Both the position numbers and the translations under genes were made by a program. The notes beneath the pieces were generated by a model, which did not search any database, was not told the origin of the DNA, and saw only the letters and a list, made by a program, of their open reading frames with translations. Shown one piece after another: positions 8,901 to 16,317 of a stretch of 25,748 nt of DNA; position 1 is the stretch's first letter; every line of letters begins with the position of its first letter. Source of the stretch: Clostridium sp. CAG:167 (lineage in GTDB: Bacteria > Bacillota > Clostridia > Lachnospirales > Lachnospiraceae); assembly GCA_000433735.1 (NCBI GenBank), contig HF998346.1, positions 6,469 through 32,216 on the forward strand. The letters are read 5' to 3'.

Positions 8901-9314
8901 GTGCTGAATGAAGAAAAAATACGAAAAATGATCCGCTTGTCGGAGTACGAGCAGGGGGTAGGCAAACGGGATCTTGCCAGGGTCAGCCTTTTGAAAATGG
9001 ACTATGTGCGGTTAAGTGTATTGAAAACACTGGTGTCGGTCATTATATCGGCGGTACTTTTTCTGGGGCTTTTGACGGTTTACCATATGGAGTATATTTT
9101 GAAAAATGCCCTGTCTCTTCCCTACATGCAGTTAGCACTGTGGGGCGGTATCAGTTTTGGCGTGGTAGTGCTGGTGTCCATTCTGGTAACTCTGAAAATG
9201 GCGTCCAGACAGTATGAGGAATCGGCACTGCGTGCAAGAGAGTATTATGAAACATTGGAAGAACTGAAAAAACTCAATGAAGAAGAACAGGGACAGGAGG
9301 ATGATATATCATGA
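8901..9314 (+). CDS. Small membrane protein of unknown function, two TM segments
   Basis: I do not recognise this 137-residue protein. It begins with a basic, charged cytosolic stretch (about 1-35), followed by two hydrophobic segments (about residues 37-59, LSVLKTLVSVIISAVLFLGL, and about 74-98, LALWGGISFGVVVLVSILVT). A charged, Glu/Lys/Leu-rich C-terminal helix (EESALRAREYYETLEELKKLNEEE) is a likely coiled coil. The start is GTG 8901 behind GGCAGGTGAG. Its stop TGA (9312-9314) overlaps the next start ATG (9311) as ATGA. Being coupled to another membrane protein directly before cdaA suggests the pair works together, but no function can be named. Confidence 0.75.
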   Translation: MLNEEKIRKMIRLSEYEQGVGKRDLARVSLLKMDYVRLSVLKTLVSVIISAVLFLGLLTVYHMEYILKNALSLPYMQLALWGGISFGVVVLVSILVTLKMASRQYEESALRAREYYETLEELKKLNEEEQGQEDDIS

Positions 9315-10330
9315 TGGCATTGCTTGTGTTAAAAAGCAAGATAAAAAATTTTTATGAAAAACATTACTTCCCGGTCCGAAGTGCCCTAAAGACATTGTGT
9401 GTGTTTCTGGTACTGCTTTTGATCCATACGAATATGGGATATATGCCGGCCTTAGACAATGTGTGGCTGTGGATTTTGATCGCGGGACTGTGCGGTGTAA
9501 CACCGGATGCCGTATCCTGTCTTGTGACGATTGCTTTTATGACGCTGGAGACCCTTCAGGTGTCGGTGATGATGGCGGTGACATTTTTGATCGTCATAAC
9601 CATTTATCTGCTTCTTTTTTCTCGTATGGAAAAAAGGCAGTGTGAACTGATGTTAGCCCTGCCGGTATTGTCTATGTTAAATATCGGATATGTGGTGGTG
9701 ATCCTGGCGGCTTTGTTTTTTTCTCCGGCTATGATCCCGGCGGTGATCATGGGGCTTACCCTTCAGTACGGATTGCAGGGAGCTGACAGTTATATGGCCT
9801 CCCAGACAGGGGTGACAGACAGTGAGCAGGTATTTAATTCCCTGCATTATCTGGTGGATTACATTGCTTCGGCTAAGTGGTTCTGGGTAACGCTGGCGGC
9901 ATACTGTGTGGCGTATCTTTGTATATATTTTATACGGAGAGGCAAATTCAAACATGCATCACAGATTGCTATTTTGGTAGGTTCTATCGTATTTATGGCG
10001 GTGGAACTGATCAGCAATATTATGTTTGATCTGAATCTGGATCTGCTTCCTTTTACCATTCAAGTGATTGTGTGTATGGCCATTGCCTATGTGATCCAGT
10101 TTTTCCATTTGACATTGGATTATCACGGAACGAGAAAATTACAATTTGAAGATGATGAATATTATTACTATGTTACGGCGATTCCTAAATATAAGGTAGC
10201 AGTGGTAGACAAAACAGTTACCAGGATCATGCCGGAGGAAGAAGAGATTCCGACAGATCTGAGGTCGGAACTGGAAAAGGCCATGGAAGAAGAAATGGCG
10301 GAGACAAATAACAAAGATTTTGACGAATAG
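9311..10330 (+). CDS. Polytopic membrane protein of unknown function, upstream of cdaA
   Basis: This 339-residue protein is not recognised. About eight or nine hydrophobic segments lie between residues 20 and 270 (for example SALKTLCVFLVLLLIH, VSVMMAVTFLIVITIYLLLF, WFWVTLAAYCVAYLCIYFI, ASQIAILVGSIVFMAVELIS). A soluble, acidic C-terminal tail follows (about 270-339) with a Tyr-rich patch, EDDEYYYYVTAIPKYK, and a Glu-rich helix. Start is ATG 9311 or the adjacent ATG 9314; GGAGG at 9296-9300 serves either. It overlaps the preceding gene by 4 nt and ends 10 nt before the cdaA start. The linkage suggests a membrane partner of the CdaA/CdaR pair; this is inference. Confidence 0.8.
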   Translation: MMALLVLKSKIKNFYEKHYFPVRSALKTLCVFLVLLLIHTNMGYMPALDNVWLWILIAGLCGVTPDAVSCLVTIAFMTLETLQVSVMMAVTFLIVITIYLLLFSRMEKRQCELMLALPVLSMLNIGYVVVILAALFFSPAMIPAVIMGLTLQYGLQGADSYMASQTGVTDSEQVFNSLHYLVDYIASAKWFWVTLAAYCVAYLCIYFIRRGKFKHASQIAILVGSIVFMAVELISNIMFDLNLDLLPFTIQVIVCMAIAYVIQFFHLTLDYHGTRKLQFEDDEYYYYVTAIPKYKVAVVDKTVTRIMPEEEEIPTDLRSELEKAMEEEMAETNNKDFDE

Positions 10331-10340
10331 GAGAATGACA

Positions 10341-11210
10341 ATGGGTGCAATAAGCGATTTCTTTCGAAATTATGTGGCATGGCTGACAATCCCTGAAATT
10401 ACTTTGATCGATATTCTGGAAATTGTCATTATTGCCTATGCTTTTTATCATATTATCATATGGATCAAGGACACCAGGGCCTGGACTTTGTTAAAGGGAA
10501 TGATCCTGCTGGGATTGATTTTTGTCGTGGCAGTGGTACTGGAAATGAATGTAGTGCTGTGGGTGTTCAAAAATGCCATGGTAGTAGGAATCATGGCGCT
10601 GGTTGTGATCTTCCAGCCGGAACTTAGAAATGCGCTGGAACAGTTGGGACGAAAAAATATTTTGGGAAGTCTCACTTCTTTTGACAACCAGAAAGCGAAA
10701 AATGAACGCTATTCGGAGCGGAGCATACAGGCTATCATCAAGGCTGTGTATGACATGGGAAAGGTAAAGACAGGTGCTCTTATTGTAGTGGAAAAAACCA
10801 TTCAGTGCCGTGAATACGAACGGACAGGAATCCCTATTGACGCTGAGATCAGCAGCCAGCTGCTGGTAAATATATTTGAGCATAACACACCGCTTCATGA
10901 TGGCGCCGTGCTGGTAAGAGACAACCGTATTGTGGCGGCTACCTGTTATCTGCCGTTGTCCAACAATCTGCAGGTCAGCAAAGAACTGGGAACAAGACAT
11001 CGGGCTGGACTTGGTATCAGTGAGGTGTCGGATTCTCTTACGATCATTGTTTCAGAAGAGACAGGCCAGGTATCTCTGGCCAGTGATGGTAAACTTTACC
11101 GCAGCATCGATGCAGATACGCTTGAGATGAGGTTGAGACAGATCGCCAGAAGAAACTCAGAAGATGGCAGAAAAAAATGGTGGAAGGGAAGGAAGAAAAA
11201 TGAAGAATAA
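10341..11210 (+). CDS. cdaA: Diadenylate cyclase CdaA (c-di-AMP synthase)
   Basis: It condenses two ATP into cyclic-di-AMP, a messenger controlling potassium/osmolyte transport and wall homeostasis. Three N-terminal membrane segments (about 22-42, 50-68 and 70-92) anchor it. The DAC domain (about 110-260) holds the DGA motif (187-189, in LHDGAVLVRDNRIVAA) and the RHR motif (219-221, in GTRHRAGLG), both needed for catalysis. The length of 289 residues is usual. I chose ATG 10341, 7 nt after TAGGAG (10328-10333); the ATG at 10335 is too close to that site. It overlaps the next gene (YbbR) by 11 nt, the classic cdaA-cdaR arrangement. Confidence 0.95.
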   Translation: MGAISDFFRNYVAWLTIPEITLIDILEIVIIAYAFYHIIIWIKDTRAWTLLKGMILLGLIFVVAVVLEMNVVLWVFKNAMVVGIMALVVIFQPELRNALEQLGRKNILGSLTSFDNQKAKNERYSERSIQAIIKAVYDMGKVKTGALIVVEKTIQCREYERTGIPIDAEISSQLLVNIFEHNTPLHDGAVLVRDNRIVAATCYLPLSNNLQVSKELGTRHRAGLGISEVSDSLTIIVSEETGQVSLASDGKLYRSIDADTLEMRLRQIARRNSEDGRKKWWKGRKKNEE

Positions 11211-12492
11211 ACTTATGAAAAATCTCAGTTTGAAAATTCTATCCGTTGTGGCGGCATTTTTGTTCTGGCTGGTGATCATTAATGTGACAGACCCTACTAC
11301 TGTGAAGACTTTTTATGGAATACCGGTTCAGGTGTTAAATGAAAATGTCATCACTTCTGCCAACCAGGTGTACGAGATTGAAAGCGGAGATTCCGTAGAT
11401 ATTACGGTAAAGGGAAAAAGGAGTTTTATCCAGTCCCTTTCCAACAATGATTTCGAGGCGACGGCAGATCTCAGTGAGTTGTCCAAAGTAAATGCAGTGA
11501 CAGTGGATGTAAAACTGAAAAAAGTGACAGACAGTGCTTATGATCTGGATGCCGGCAGCGCAGTGATGAAAGTGAAACTGGAGAAGCGGGTTACCCAGAA
11601 GTTTAAGGTAGAAGTGGAAAGCCAGGGAGAACTCAGCGATAACTATGAACTGGGTGAGATGACGGCTAAGCCAAATATCCTGGAAGTTTCCTGCGGACAG
11701 TCTAAGTTCAAAAAGATTGACCATGTTGCAGTGGTTGTCAGTCTGAACGGTGAAAGTGAAGATTTTGAACGAAGCTATACACCGGTCCTTTATGATAAAA
11801 ACGGAGACATTATTGACAGTTCCAATGTAACATTCAGCAGTGACACTGTCCTTGTTTACACCCAGGTCCTGCTTACTAAGAAGATTAATGTGACAGTGAA
11901 AACAAGTGGAACACCGGCGGCAGGATACCGGCTGATACAGACAGATTTTAAGCCGGAGAGTATCCGTGTAACCGGAGAGGCAGACTTATTGAAACGCCAG
12001 ACGGAAGTAACGATTACCATCCCGATCAATGGCGAGAGAAAAGCAGTGGAACGGGAAATTGAGGTGGACAAGTATCTGCCGGAGGGTCTGCAGGTAGTAG
12101 GAGAAAATAAGACAATCTCTGTCCGCTGTGATATAGAGAAAAATGGGAAAAGAGCCTTTGTTCTGACCACCTCGGATATTGCGGTAAAGAATCTGCCGAG
12201 CAACTGTAACATGGAATTTGCGGACAATGAGTCCAAGTGGCAGGTAGCGGTCAGTGGCCGGGAAGCAGTGCTTAAAAATCTGCAGTTGAATGATCTGGGA
12301 GCCTATATTGACCTGAAGGGTATGGAAGTCGGAGAACATTCAGTAGATGTGCAGTATACTCTGCCAAATGGCGTGAAACTGAAGAATAAGATCAAGGTAT
12401 CGGTCGTACTCGGCAGCCAGACATTAAATACAGATGGTCCGACGCCGACACCGGAGCCTACTTTACAGCCAAGTCAGACATCGGAAGAATAA
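11200..12492 (+). CDS. cdaR: YbbR-domain regulator of diadenylate cyclase (CdaR)
   Basis: CdaR is a membrane-anchored extracytoplasmic protein that modulates CdaA activity. One signal-anchor helix (about residues 9-28, LSLKILSVVAAFLFWLVIIN) is followed by roughly four YbbR repeats of about 80-90 residues (recognisable at residues 30-110, 115-200, 205-310 and 315-405). A Pro/Thr-rich tail (DGPTPTPEPTLQPSQ) closes the protein; no LPxTG motif is present. The start is ATG 11200, inside the end of cdaA, with GGAAGG at 11187-11192; the upstream in-frame start at 11164 would add an unlikely charged leader. It is the last gene of the run and ends at the 12509-12557 hairpin. The usual third partner glmM is not adjacent. 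Confidence 0.92.
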   Translation: MKNKLMKNLSLKILSVVAAFLFWLVIINVTDPTTVKTFYGIPVQVLNENVITSANQVYEIESGDSVDITVKGKRSFIQSLSNNDFEATADLSELSKVNAVTVDVKLKKVTDSAYDLDAGSAVMKVKLEKRVTQKFKVEVESQGELSDNYELGEMTAKPNILEVSCGQSKFKKIDHVAVVVSLNGESEDFERSYTPVLYDKNGDIIDSSNVTFSSDTVLVYTQVLLTKKINVTVKTSGTPAAGYRLIQTDFKPESIRVTGEADLLKRQTEVTITIPINGERKAVEREIEVDKYLPEGLQVVGENKTISVRCDIEKNGKRAFVLTTSDIAVKNLPSNCNMEFADNESKWQVAVSGREAVLKNLQLNDLGAYIDLKGMEVGEHSVDVQYTLPNGVKLKNKIKVSVVLGSQTLNTDGPTPTPEPTLQPSQTSEE

Positions 12493-12508
12493 TTTTGAAT
12501 AAGTAAAT

Positions 12509-12557
12509 AAAAGAAGTTCTCTTCGTTTCAAAATGTGAAATGAAGGGAACTTCTTTT
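12509..12557. terminator. Strong bidirectional intrinsic terminator between cdaR and the carboxyltransferase
   Basis: The left arm (12509-12530) and right arm (12536-12557) can form a 22-bp stem with two G-U pairs and a 5-nt loop AAATG. The arms begin AAAAGAAGTTC and end GAACTTCTTTT, so each strand ends the hairpin in a U-rich run. It lies 17 nt past cdaR and 33 nt past the end of the convergent gene, so it can stop both. Confidence 0.9.
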
Positions 12558-12589
12558 GGTTTAAATCATATTGATTCCGGTAACATGTA

Positions 12590-14098
12590 TTACAGTGGAA
12601 TGTTGCCGTGTTTTTTCTTTACGGAATCCAGTGAGCGCTTTTCGGACAACATCATGATGTCGCCGTAAAGGCGTTCTCTGGTAGCTTCTGGTTTGATGAT
12701 CTCATCTACATAACCATGCATAGCGGCAATACCCGGATTCATGAATTTCTCATTGTATTCATCGATCTTTTCCTGACGGAATGCTTTCTTTTCTTCCGGT
12801 GACATAGTCTTCATCTTTTTACCGTACAGAATATCTGCCGCACCGTCGGCACCCATAACAGCGATTTCGGCTGTTGGCCATGCATATACAAAGTCAGCCC
12901 GAAGGTGCTTGCTGCTCATAGCGATGTAAGCACCGCCGTATGCCTTGCGGAGGATTACATTGATCTTAATGGTAGTCGCTTCGCTGTATGCATATAAAAG
13001 TTTGGCACCGTGGCGGATGATACCTTTGTATTCCTGATCTTTCCCTGGCAGAAATCCCGGTACATCGGTGAGGGTGATGATCGGAATGTTAAATGCGTCA
13101 CAATAACGGATGAATCGGGCTGCCTTGTCAGAAGAGTCACAGTCAAGAACACCGGCCATATATTTTGGCTGATCGGCTATGATACCGACGGCCACGCCTT
13201 TTAATCGTCCAAAACCTACTACCACATTGCGGGCAAACTCCTCCTGTACTTCAATGAAAGAAGAAGGATCTACAATTCCGTTGATCACATCATGGATGTC
13301 GTAACTCTGGTTGCTGTGCTCAGGAATGACATGAGCCAGGTCATCGTTGAAAGTAACTCCTTCGTTGTAGGCAGGGAGACTGGCTGTGTTTTTGTGGATC
13401 AGTCCTTCTTCGTAGCAAGGAGGAAGAAGGGCAATCAAATCTCTTACTTTCTTGAAACATTCTTTTTCAGAAGGCATATGGAAATGTGCCACACCACTTT
13501 TGGAAGCGTGGACATCGGCACCACCAAGAGCTTTGGCAGTAATGTCTTCGTTGGTTACTGTTTTGATAACGGCAGGACCGGTAACAAACATCTGGCTGAT
13601 ATCATCGATCACAAAGATAAAATCTGTGATACCCGGTGAATATACAGCACCGCCGGCACAGTTTCCGGCAATAATAGAAATCTGTGGGATGTAACCGGAT
13701 GCCATGGTGTTGTAGTAGAAGATCTCGCCATAGCCTGCCAGGGCATTGACTCCTTCCTGGATACGGGCACCGCCGGAATCGTTGATGCCGATAACCGGGC
13801 AGCGGCTCTCGATGGCCATTTTAATTGCATTTGCGATCTTGAAACCGTGCTGCTTGCCCAGTGTACCGCCGATGACGGTAAAATCTTCTGAGTAAATAAC
13901 TACTTTCTGGCCGCCGATGGTTCCGTATCCGGTGATCACACCGTCATAAGGGAACTGGCCTTTTTTAATATTGAAGGCATCTTCAAGATTGGTAATGTTG
14001 GATCCAATCTCCCGGAAGGAATCTTTATCAAGAAGCATACAGATTCGTTCCAAGGCATGAAGTTTGCCTAATTTATGTTGCTTTTCCATATTGTACAT
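12590..14098 (-). CDS. Biotin-dependent acyl-CoA carboxylase/decarboxylase, carboxyltransferase subunit
   Basis: The protein transfers carboxyl groups between carboxybiotin and an acyl-CoA, most likely propionyl/methylmalonyl-CoA (PccB/MmdA type). The two crotonase-like halves are visible. The N-half holds GGTLGKQHGFKIANAIKMA, INDSGGARIQEG and the oxyanion-hole AGNCAGGAVYSPG. The C-half holds TDVPGFLPGKDQEYKGIIRHG and RKAYGGAYIAMSSK. The length of 502 residues matches the family. The start is ATG 14098 behind AGGAG on the minus strand, 9 nt away. No biotin carrier, biotin carboxylase or Na+-pump subunit lies nearby, so carboxylase versus decarboxylase cannot be decided. MmdA, PccB or a glutaconyl-CoA decarboxylase relative are the alternatives. 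Confidence 0.88.
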   Translation of the reverse strand: MYNMEKQHKLGKLHALERICMLLDKDSFREIGSNITNLEDAFNIKKGQFPYDGVITGYGTIGGQKVVIYSEDFTVIGGTLGKQHGFKIANAIKMAIESRCPVIGINDSGGARIQEGVNALAGYGEIFYYNTMASGYIPQISIIAGNCAGGAVYSPGITDFIFVIDDISQMFVTGPAVIKTVTNEDITAKALGGADVHASKSGVAHFHMPSEKECFKKVRDLIALLPPCYEEGLIHKNTASLPAYNEGVTFNDDLAHVIPEHSNQSYDIHDVINGIVDPSSFIEVQEEFARNVVVGFGRLKGVAVGIIADQPKYMAGVLDCDSSDKAARFIRYCDAFNIPIITLTDVPGFLPGKDQEYKGIIRHGAKLLYAYSEATTIKINVILRKAYGGAYIAMSSKHLRADFVYAWPTAEIAVMGADGAADILYGKKMKTMSPEEKKAFRQEKIDEYNEKFMNPGIAAMHGYVDEIIKPEATRERLYGDIMMLSEKRSLDSVKKKHGNIPL

Positions 14099-14185
14099 AG
14101 TTCTTTTCTCCTATTCTCTTTCCGTGGATTTTCAACCCGAAGGATGAAAATATGCAGTAAGTTTATTATAAAAAAAACACATATA

Positions 14186-14213
14186 ATGATACCATATAGA
14201 GGGAATATGTCAA
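14186..14213 (-). promoter_or_regulatory. Predicted promoter for the carboxyltransferase gene (minus strand)
   Basis: On the minus strand TTGACA (14213-14208) is followed after 16 nt by TATCAT (14191-14186). The leader to the start codon would be about 80 nt. It faces away from the promoter at 14242-14271. Confidence 0.5.
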
Positions 14214-14241
14214 CATTATGTTAGAAAGTTGGGTGGGGGAG

Positions 14242-14271
14242 TTGACGAATCCATTTGATAAATGCTATAAT
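14242..14271 (+). promoter_or_regulatory. Predicted sigma-A promoter for the surface-polymer locus
   Basis: A -35 TTGACG (14242-14247) and a perfect -10 TATAAT (14266-14271) are spaced by 18 nt. Transcription would start near 14278, about 30 nt before the ABC permease start. The 14099-14306 region is otherwise AT-rich with no ORF. Confidence 0.75.
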
Positions 14272-14306
14272 CAAATGATTAAAAAATTAAAAGGATGGTT
14301 TAGAGA

Positions 14307-15119
14307 ATGAAACAGTTCATTGATAATTTTCGCAAGTATCTCTATCTTTTGAGCCAGCTTGTGAAGAAAAATATCAAACTTAGATATCGTCGTTCCTATT
14401 TAGGAATGTTGTGGACTTTGATCGAACCGCTTCTGACCATGATCGTTTTGTCTGTGGTGTTTGGAAGCATGCTGGGAAGAAACAGTTCCGATCTGGCATT
14501 TGCCGGAGTTCCGTTCCCGATCTATGTTCTGACCGGACGCTTGTTGTATTCGTTCTTTTCATCGGCTACCAACAGTGCCATGAGATCCATACGAAGCAAT
14601 GGTGCCATGATCAAGAAAGTGTATGTTCCTAAGTATATTTATCCTTTTTCAGGGATTCTTGCGAATTTTATCATTTTCCTGATTTCGTTGATCGTGCTGG
14701 TAGGCGTTATGGTATTCTTTGTTGCCAATGGCTCATACCATGCACCAATGAATGGTTACATGGTTCTTTCCGTTGTGCCCCTTGTCAACTTGTTTATTCT
14801 GGCAATGGGAGTGGGCATGATCCTGGCTACCCTGTGTGTATTCTTCAGAGATATTGAATATTTGTGGAGCGTTATGCTGATGATGATCATGTATTGTAGT
14901 GCGATCTTCTATTTTGTAGACAACATGAGCAAGAGTACACAGTTTATCGTAAAGGCAAACCCACTGTTTGGAATCATCAACAATTTCCGTCGTGCATTGT
15001 TTGGACAGCCGTTTGATATGACGCTGCTTACATATACATCGGTGATTTCTGTAGCAGCACTTTTGATAGGAATGTTTGTATTCTACAAGAAACAGGATGC
15101 GTTCATTTTGAACATCTAG
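14307..15119 (+). CDS. ABC-2 type polysaccharide/teichoic acid exporter, permease (TagG/Wzm-like)
   Basis: This is the membrane half of an ABC exporter that moves undecaprenyl-linked polymer across the cytoplasmic membrane. It has the family's N-terminal amphipathic stretch with LKYRRSYLGMLWTLIEPL-like sequence (here KNIKLRYRRSYLGMLWTLIE, about residues 19-38) and six hydrophobic segments spread over residues 35-268. The length of 270 residues is typical of TagG/RfbA/Wzm permeases. An AAAGGA site precedes ATG 14307. The matching ATPase follows after 16 nt, and TagD and a glycerophosphotransferase come next, favouring a teichoic-acid-like cargo. Confidence 0.9.
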   Translation: MKQFIDNFRKYLYLLSQLVKKNIKLRYRRSYLGMLWTLIEPLLTMIVLSVVFGSMLGRNSSDLAFAGVPFPIYVLTGRLLYSFFSSATNSAMRSIRSNGAMIKKVYVPKYIYPFSGILANFIIFLISLIVLVGVMVFFVANGSYHAPMNGYMVLSVVPLVNLFILAMGVGMILATLCVFFRDIEYLWSVMLMMIMYCSAIFYFVDNMSKSTQFIVKANPLFGIINNFRRALFGQPFDMTLLTYTSVISVAALLIGMFVFYKKQDAFILNI

Positions 15120-15135
15120 TCAGGAGGAGGAGAAC

Positions 15136-15897
15136 ATGGCCAAGAAACAACTGGCAATGAAAGTAGACCATGTCAGTATGAGATTCAATCTCAGTTCTGA
15201 GAAGGTTGACAACATAAAAGAGTATGTGATCAAGATGATCAAGAAAGAGCTGATGTTCCAGGAGTTCTGGGCGTTGAGAGATATATCTTTTGAAGTAAAA
15301 AAAGGTGACAGGGTCGGTATCATGGGATTGAACGGTGCCGGAAAAAGTACCTTGCTCAAGATTGTCTCCGGCGTACTGAAAGCCACGGAGGGAACCGTGA
15401 CGACCAACGGAAAGATTGCCCCTCTTCTGGAACTGGGTGCCGGATTTGACAAGCAGTATACCGGTGCCGAGAATATTTTCCTTTATGGAGCCATGCTTGG
15501 TTACAGCAAGGAGTTTTTGGAAGAAAAATATGATGAGATTGTAGAGTTCTCGGAACTGGGGGATTTCATCAATGTACCGGTGAAGAATTATTCATCCGGT
15601 ATGAGATCCCGTCTGGGATTTTCCGTGGCTACTATCGTAGAGCCGGATATATTGATCTTAGATGAGGTCCTGAGTGTAGGAGATGCTAAATTCCGCAAAA
15701 AATGCGAGAAGAGAGTGCAGGATATGTTTGACCAGGGCGTTACCGTCCTGTTCGTATCCCATTCCACACCACAGGTTCTGCGTATGTGCAATAAGGGAAT
15801 TCTGCTGGAACATGGGCAGCTCATCGCCCAGGGAACGGCAGAAGATGTAGTCAGCTTTTACGAAGCTAAAATGAGTGAAAATGAAAACGCGAAATAA
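15136..15897 (+). CDS. ABC exporter ATPase (TagH/Wzt-like, short form)
   Basis: It powers the preceding permease. Walker A is GLNGAGKST (64-72), the signature is YSSGMRSRL (152-160), Walker B is DILILDE (171-177), and the switch histidine is H209 in FVSHS. The N-terminal stretch before the Walker A region, containing EYVIKMIKKELMFQEFWALRDISF, is typical of teichoic acid and O-antigen exporters. The protein ends at residue 253, just after the nucleotide-binding domain. It therefore lacks both the C-terminal extension of B. subtilis TagH and the carbohydrate-binding domain of O9a-type Wzt, so no chain-end recognition domain is present. The ribosome binding site AGGAGGAGG is very strong. Confidence 0.92.
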   Translation: MAKKQLAMKVDHVSMRFNLSSEKVDNIKEYVIKMIKKELMFQEFWALRDISFEVKKGDRVGIMGLNGAGKSTLLKIVSGVLKATEGTVTTNGKIAPLLELGAGFDKQYTGAENIFLYGAMLGYSKEFLEEKYDEIVEFSELGDFINVPVKNYSSGMRSRLGFSVATIVEPDILILDEVLSVGDAKFRKKCEKRVQDMFDQGVTVLFVSHSTPQVLRMCNKGILLEHGQLIAQGTAEDVVSFYEAKMSENENAK

Positions 15898-15921
15898 TCG
15901 CGTGAAATCTGGAGGAAAAAA

Positions 15922-16317
15922 ATGAAGAAAGTAATTACTTATGGAACATTTGATCTGCTTCATGTAGGACACATTAACTTGTTGAGAAGAGCAAAAGCAC
16001 TGGGAGATTATCTTATTGTTGTATGTTCTTCCGATGAATTTAACGCTGGAAAAGGAAAGAAAGCCTATCATTCTTTTGAAGACAGAAAGACAATTCTGGA
16101 AGCAATCCGCTATGTAGATGAAGTGTTGCCGGAGTACACATGGGAACAGAAAATTGATGATGTAGTAAATAATGATGTAGATATTTTCGTTATGGGAAAT
16201 GACTGGGAAGGCAAATTTGACTTCTTGAAAGATTACTGTGAAGTTGTATATCTTCCAAGAACCGAAGGAATCTCTACAACGAAGATTAAAAACGATCTCA
16301 ATATGAACAATGATTAA
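15922..16317 (+). CDS. tagD: Glycerol-3-phosphate cytidylyltransferase (TagD/TarD)
   Basis: It makes CDP-glycerol from glycerol-3-phosphate and CTP. The nucleotidyltransferase motif HVGH (H14-H17) follows YGTFDLL, and the second signature RTEGISTT (113-120) is intact. The length of 131 residues is that of TagD. CDP-glycerol is the donor for the two glycerophosphotransferases in this locus (16310-17413 and 22644-25484), so their substrate supply is local. It sits 24 nt after the ATPase gene with GGAGGAAAAAA before the start. The stop overlaps the next start by 8 nt. Confidence 0.95.
   Translation: MKKVITYGTFDLLHVGHINLLRRAKALGDYLIVVCSSDEFNAGKGKKAYHSFEDRKTILEAIRYVDEVLPEYTWEQKIDDVVNNDVDIFVMGNDWEGKFDFLKDYCEVVYLPRTEGISTTKIKNDLNMNND

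Noticed and set aside
10491..11000. Minus-strand open frame (169 codons) across cdaA
   Set aside because: It is the shadow of the DAC domain, with His/Gln/Ser-rich composition and no start signal.
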